The notes beneath the pieces were generated by a model. That model made no database searches, was not told the DNA's origin, and saw nothing but the letters and a program-made list of their open reading frames with translations. A stretch of DNA of 62,408 nt from Bacteroidales bacterium (GTDB lineage: Bacteria > Bacteroidota > Bacteroidia > Bacteroidales > UBA932), in contig JAFZLQ010000069.1 in assembly GCA_017551425.1 (NCBI GenBank), positions 1 to 62,408 of the forward strand, read 5' to 3'. Positions 58,862-62,408 of the stretch are shown here, one piece after another; within the stretch, counting starts at the first letter, position 1, and each line of letters starts with the position of its first letter. A program made the position numbers and the translations under genes.

Positions 58862-59417
58862 ACTTCACCCTGTCCGGGTTGGCGGCGATAAACTTTTCCC
58901 ACGAGCTGCCGGAGCTCTTCCCTGCAAGCGGATTGGTGAGCGAGTAATAGTGACACATCGCGATGGCAAGTGCGTCCGTGGCATCAAGGTGACTGGGGTC
59001 GATGTCTATGCCGAGCGTCTTTTCCACCATCAGCGCAACCTGCTCCTTGGAGGCGGCGCCGTTGCCGCAGATGGCCTGCTTGGCCTTGCGGGGAGCGTAC
59101 TCGTAAACCGACGCTCCGTGCATGAGGGCGGCCGTCATGGCAGCTCCCTGGGCCCGGCCCAACTTGAAGATTACCTGAGCGTTACGCCCGTAGAACGGAG
59201 ACTCTATGGCAAGGTCGTCGGGGCTGTGAAGCTCGCACAGGGCGCATACCTTGTCGAAGATTATCCTGAGCTTTTCGTAAATGTTCTCCACCCGCCTAAG
59301 GTCCAGGACGCCCATGTCCACATAAGAGGGACGCCCTGCCGCATCAACACGCACAATCCCGAAGCCAAGCAGGTTGGTTCCGGGATCGATGCCTAATATG
59401 GTGCGGGCCTTAGTCAA
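58860..59417 (-). CDS. ruvC: Holliday-junction resolvase RuvC
   Basis: This 185-residue endonuclease resolves Holliday junctions with RuvAB. Catalytic acids are Asp11 (GIDPGT), Glu72 (AIESPF), and Asp145/Asp148 (LDATDALA). Length is normal. Its start overlaps the end of serS by 8 nt, so it is the last gene of the rplU-rpmA-serS-ruvC cluster. Its stop codon is shared with the end of repeat element 3. Confidence 0.96.
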   Translation of the reverse strand: MTKARTILGIDPGTNLLGFGIVRVDAAGRPSYVDMGVLDLRRVENIYEKLRIIFDKVCALCELHSPDDLAIESPFYGRNAQVIFKLGRAQGAAMTAALMHGASVYEYAPRKAKQAICGNGAASKEQVALMVEKTLGIDIDPSHLDATDALAIAMCHYYSLTNPLAGKSSGSSWEKFIAANPDRVK

Positions 59418-60681
59418 TCCTGTCGAAGCCCGTGTAGGGACGGAGGATCTCGGGGATGATTATGCCCTCCGGGGTCTGGTTGTCCTCAAGCAGGGCTGCG
59501 ACGACGCGCGGAAGCGCGAGCGAACTGCCGTTGAGCGTATGGGCGAGCTGGGTCTTGCCGTTCTCGTCCCTGTAACGCAGGTGCAGGCGGTTGGCCTGAT
59601 AGGTCTCGAAGTTGCTCACGGAGCTGATCTCGAGCCAGCGGCCCTGTGCGGCGCTCCAAAGCTCGAAGTCGTAGGTGATGGCCGAGGTGAAGGACATGTC
59701 TCCGCCGCAGAGACGGAGGATGCGGTACTTGAGGCCGAGCTTGTTCACGAGGCTCTCGACGTGTGCGACCATATCGTCCAGGGCCTTGTAGCTGTCTTCC
59801 GGCTTCTCAACACGCACAATCTCGACCTTGTCGAACTGATGCAGGCGGTTGAGGCCGCGGACGTCCTTGCCGTAGGAACCGGCCTCCCTGCGGAAGCAGG
59901 GGGTGTATGCGGTGAGGCGCTGGGGAATCTGGTCCGCGGCGAGGATAACGTCACGGAAAATGTTGGTGACGGGCACCTCTGCGGTGGGGACGAGATAGAA
60001 ATCATCGACCTCAGCATGGTACATCTGGCCCTCCTTGTCCGGCAGCTGGCCGGTGCCGAAGCCAGAGTCGCGGTTCACGACCACGGGAGGCTCGACCTCC
60101 TTGTAGCCGGCGGCGGTGTTGCAGTCGAGGAAGAAGTTTATGAGAGCCCTCTGGAGCTTGGCGCCCTTGCCCTTATAGACGGGGAAACCTGCACCGGTTA
60201 TCTTGACTCCGAGGTCGAAGTCTATGATGTCGTATTTCTTTGCGAGTTCCCAGTGGGGAAGCGCTCCTTCGGGGAGGTTCACCTCGGGACCGCCCATCTT
60301 GACGACCTCGTTGTCTTCTGCGCCCTTGCCGGGTTTTACGAGCCCGCAGGGAATGTTGGGCATGAGCACGAGATTGGATTCCATCTCGGCTGCGGCATCG
60401 TCCATTCCGGCAAGCAGCTCTGCGGAACGTGCCTTGAGCTGTGCTACGGCGGCCTTTGCCTTTTCCGCCTCGTCGCGGAGGCCCTGCTTCATAAGGGCTC
60501 CGATTTCTGCGGCCTTTGCCTTCTGCTGAGCCAGAAGCGCATCGGACTCGGTCTGGAAAGCACGGCGGCGGGCGTCGAGCTCGAGGACCTTGTCGACTAT
60601 GGACTTGGCGTCGAAATTCTTGATCTTGAGTTTGTCGATGACGGCCTGAGGGTCGTCGCGAAGCATCTTGAGTGTCAACAT
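59410..60681 (-). CDS. serS: Seryl-tRNA synthetase
   Basis: This 423-residue cytoplasmic class II synthetase has an N-terminal antiparallel coiled coil for tRNA-Ser binding (about 28-105). The catalytic core has the serine-binding LVPTAEVPVTN, motif 2 TPCFRREAGSYGKDVRGLNR and motif 3 LNGSSLALPRVVAALLE. I use ATG 60681 (MLTLKMLRDDP), the family-typical start. A terminator separates it from rpmA, so it may have its own promoter. It overlaps ruvC by 8 nt. Confidence 0.97.
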   Translation of the reverse strand: MLTLKMLRDDPQAVIDKLKIKNFDAKSIVDKVLELDARRRAFQTESDALLAQQKAKAAEIGALMKQGLRDEAEKAKAAVAQLKARSAELLAGMDDAAAEMESNLVLMPNIPCGLVKPGKGAEDNEVVKMGGPEVNLPEGALPHWELAKKYDIIDFDLGVKITGAGFPVYKGKGAKLQRALINFFLDCNTAAGYKEVEPPVVVNRDSGFGTGQLPDKEGQMYHAEVDDFYLVPTAEVPVTNIFRDVILAADQIPQRLTAYTPCFRREAGSYGKDVRGLNRLHQFDKVEIVRVEKPEDSYKALDDMVAHVESLVNKLGLKYRILRLCGGDMSFTSAITYDFELWSAAQGRWLEISSVSNFETYQANRLHLRYRDENGKTQLAHTLNGSSLALPRVVAALLEDNQTPEGIIIPEILRPYTGFDRID

Positions 60682-60703
60682 GGCTGACGGATTTTTAAGC
60701 AAA

Positions 60704-60740
60704 AATGACCTGCAACCCCGGTAAAGAAGTGCAAGTCATT
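60704..60740 (-). terminator. Terminator of rplU-rpmA
   Basis: On the minus strand AATGACTTGCA and TGCAGGTCATT (60704-60714 and 60730-60740, one mismatch) form a hairpin followed by TTTTTGC. Confidence 0.75.
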
Positions 60741-60761
60741 GGTTTACATTGTTCCTACGGA

Positions 60762-61022
60762 TTAGCTCTCGAAGGGGACTACCGATACGTAGGACTTGTC
60801 GTTTCTCTTGCGAGTGAACTTGACGGTGCCGTCAATGAGTGCGTAGAGGGTGTGGTCCTTGCCCATGCCGACGTTGGTGGAAGGGTTGTGGACGGTACCT
60901 CTCTGGCGGACGATGATATTGCCGGCCTTCACGACCTCGCCGCCGAATTTCTTGAGACCCAGGCGCTTGCTCTGCGACTCACGACCGTTCTTTGAACTGG
61001 ATTGACCTTTCTTGTGTGCCAT
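60762..61022 (-). CDS. rpmA: Large-subunit ribosomal protein bL27
   Basis: This 86-residue protein starts [20 protein letters not shown] and carries the L27 signature [17 protein letters not shown]. Its N-terminal tail reaches the peptidyl-transferase centre. No cleavable N-terminal extension of the Firmicutes type is present. It lies 5 nt after rplU, the usual order. Confidence 0.98.
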   Translation of the reverse strand: MAHKKGQSSSKNGRESQSKRLGLKKFGGEVVKAGNIIVRQRGTVHNPSTNVGMGKDHTLYALIDGTVKFTRKRNDKSYVSVVPFES

Positions 61023-61027
61023 AATTC

Positions 61028-61339
61028 TTAAGCGATTTCGTTGATTTTGATCTTGGTAAGTTTCTGACGATGGCCGTTGAGCTTCTGGAAGCCCTTGCGG
61101 CGGATCTTCTTGAACACGAGGACTTTGTCTGCCTTGGCCTCATCGTCGAGGACAGTGGCTTTGACAACTGCGCCCTTCACATAGGGAGTACCGACCTTGA
61201 CAGCCTCTCCGTCTGCTACGAGGAGGACCTTGGCGAACTCTACATCAGCACCTTTGGCATCGGCGAGCCTCTGCACAAAGATTTCGTTGCCAGCTTCTAC
61301 TTTGAACTGCTGACCTGCAATGTCTACGATTGCGTACAT
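61028..61339 (-). CDS. rplU: Large-subunit ribosomal protein bL21
   Basis: This 103-residue protein starts [17 protein letters not shown] and ends with the L21 signature [21 protein letters not shown]. It binds 23S rRNA. I use the ATG at 61339; the longer frame extends into the leader and is not conserved in the family. It is the first gene of the rplU-rpmA transcript, with a promoter box about 85 nt upstream and a structured leader. Confidence 0.98.
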   Translation of the reverse strand: MYAIVDIAGQQFKVEAGNEIFVQRLADAKGADVEFAKVLLVADGEAVKVGTPYVKGAVVKATVLDDEAKADKVLVFKKIRRKGFQKLNGHRQKLTKIKINEIA

Positions 61340-61432
61340 CAAACAATTAATTTTTAATGTTTGGGCCTGGAGCGTCTGCACGTTCTGCAGCTCTTATCGG
61401 GCTCTTCGGTCATAAAATGGACGGCAAAGATA
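61340..61432 (-). promoter_or_regulatory. Promoter and possible structured leader of rplU
   Basis: TATCTTTG (complement of 61425-61432) gives a leader of about 80 nt. In it CTGCA and TGCAG (61376-61380, 61386-61390) can form a hairpin, and two alternative GAGC segments can pair with one GCTC. Autogenous ribosomal-protein control is possible but unproven; the end just before the ATG is A+T-rich. Confidence 0.4.
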
Positions 61433-61590
61433 GCAATAAATCTCTGATTTACAAAATATTTTTTGCTTTTGCTGGCCTTTGCCCCTTCCCCCCTCCGCGA
61501 CAGGACGCTGGAACCCCTCACAATCCCGTCGTGGGAGTGCTGATGGCGCAGGCCCCCAAACTTTATTTCGAACCTGCGCCAAATAATGAC

Positions 61591-61598
61591 TATATTTG
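61591..61598 (+). promoter_or_regulatory. -7 box of the aldehyde dehydrogenase gene, 8 nt from the start
   Basis: TATATTTG followed by TCTTTGTT and the ATG at 61607. Near-leaderless arrangement. Confidence 0.6.
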
Positions 61599-61606
61599 TC
61601 TTTGTT

Positions 61607-62408
61607 ATGAAGAATACACCTACAGAACAAATAGCTGCCATAGTTGAGGCCCAGCGGGTGTTTTACGCCACGGGTGCAACCCGCGACGTCAAGTTCCGCA
61701 AGCAGCAGCTCCGTATCTTCCAATCAGCCCTGAAGAAGTGGCAAAAATCGCTCTGCGATGCACTGTGGACCGATTTGCACAAGTCGTACGAAGAGGCGTG
61801 TTTGACCGAGATCGGCCTTGTGTTCGGAGAGATCAAAGACGCCCTGGAGCACGTTGGCCGCTGGGCGCGCCGCCGCAAGGTAGTCACACCGGTTACCGGA
61901 ATGCCGTCCTCCAGCTATATCATCCGGGAGCCGCTGGGCTGCACCCTGATTATCAGTCCCTGGAACTATCCGGTACAGTTGCTGCTCAGCCCTCTGGTGG
62001 GTGCGATAGCCGCCGGATGCACCGCAGTGCTCAAGCCGTCGCCGTATGTGCCCAATGTGTCGGAGGTGCTGGAAAAGATGATTGCGGAGGCCTTCTCCGA
62101 GGACTATATCGCTGTGGTTCAGGGTAATAGAGACGTCAACATCGCATTACTGGAGCACCGCTACGACCTTGTATTCTTTACCGGTAGCCCCGCGCTCGGA
62201 AAGATTGTTATGGCGGCCCAGGCCAAGTATCTCACTCCGCTGGTGCTGGAGCTTGGCGGCAAGAGCCCCTGCATAGTCGACAAAGACGCCGACCTTTGCA
62301 TCGCCGCCCGCCGCATAGTTTGGGGAAAGTGCCTCAACAGCGGCCAGACCTGCATCGCCCCGGATTACCTGTTTTTGCACGAAGACATCAAAGACGCCTT
62401 CATCGAGG
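61607..62408 (+). CDS. Aldehyde dehydrogenase (class 3-like), 5' part
   Basis: The first 267 codons are visible of about 450-460 usual. Features: N-terminal helices, NAD-binding IISPWNYPVQLLLSPLVGAIAAGCTAVLKPS (about 108-140), the GSPALGKIV turn, catalytic Glu in LELGGKSPCIV and catalytic Cys in NSGQTCIAPDY near residue 250. It oxidises aldehydes to acids with NAD(P)+. The short N-terminus fits class 3 (AldH3/coniferyl-aldehyde type). Start is at ATG 61607, fixed by the promoter box. The 3' end lies outside the window. Confidence 0.93.
   Translation, partial: MKNTPTEQIAAIVEAQRVFYATGATRDVKFRKQQLRIFQSALKKWQKSLCDALWTDLHKSYEEACLTEIGLVFGEIKDALEHVGRWARRRKVVTPVTGMPSSSYIIREPLGCTLIISPWNYPVQLLLSPLVGAIAAGCTAVLKPSPYVPNVSEVLEKMIAEAFSEDYIAVVQGNRDVNIALLEHRYDLVFFTGSPALGKIVMAAQAKYLTPLVLELGGKSPCIVDKDADLCIAARRIVWGKCLNSGQTCIAPDYLFLHEDIKDAFIE

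Noticed and set aside
58595..58891. Long frames through the 18-bp repeats (VILSPA or MTAGLRM-type peptides) as genes
   Set aside because: The unit length is a multiple of three, so frames stay open by chance; the peptide is only the translated repeat.
57092..58891. 599-codon plus-strand frame opposite the outer-membrane barrel gene
   Set aside because: Antisense shadow caused by high G+C; it ends in the tandem repeat.

Overview
The window comes from a member of the Bacteroidota, most likely an uncultured, G+C-rich Bacteroidales. The evidence is a SusC/SusD pair, many lipoproteins with short signal peptides, promoters of the Bacteroides type (TTTG about 19-20 nt upstream of TAnnTTTG) in place of -10/-35 boxes, no Shine-Dalgarno pattern, and housekeeping genes (queF, lon, lnt, rplU/rpmA, serS) of that phylum's type. 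I cannot name the genus from the sequence alone.

Layout. 1-5.2 kb: the 5' part of pckA, an RsmI-like methylase overlapping a recQ-type helicase, a tandem-repeat element, and rmuC. 5.2-31 kb: a large glycan and amino-sugar block. On the minus strand an operon encodes a PfkB sugar kinase, a GH36-type glycosidase, a tyrosine-phosphatase lipoprotein and a GH109-type alpha-N-acetylgalactosaminidase. Divergent from it are a DeoR/AgaR-type regulator, an AgaS-like SIS isomerase/deaminase, a GatZ/KbaZ-like protein, SusC, SusD and two further lipoproteins. Two divergent CBM9/DOMON-like lipoprotein genes follow, then a thioredoxin-like lipoprotein, an alkaline phosphatase, a 47-residue peptide gene, a fimbrillin-like lipoprotein, a DMT transporter, a histidine-type phosphatase and an N-acetylhexosamine 1-kinase-like protein. 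Shared GTTTCG(A/T)TTT sites at three promoter regions suggest that one DeoR-type repressor controls much of this block. The likely theme is capture, trimming and catabolism of alpha-GalNAc/galactosamine glycans such as mucin O-glycans.

31-62 kb is mainly housekeeping: a CBM9-like protein with queF and yhhQ; aquaporin; an M16 peptidase with serB; thioesterases; a coiled-coil/DUF3575 envelope protein; an M13 peptidase; ung/coaD; RNase G; a 29-residue COX24-type ribosomal protein; HU; lon, a PASTA protein and an RluD-type synthase; lnt; a TonB-receptor-like barrel; ruvC/serS/rpmA/rplU; and the start of an aldehyde dehydrogenase gene.

The least explained structures are non-coding. Three elements carry 18-20 bp tandem units between inverted ends and sit directly at the 3' end of recQ, ruvC and the outer-membrane barrel gene, always in the same orientation to that gene. 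Three copies of a second element of about 110 bp, with GCGCAAA ends, also lie just 3' of genes with constant polarity. In addition, eight genes have a TAnnTTTG box only 5-8 nt before the start codon, which points to leaderless or nearly leaderless mRNAs.
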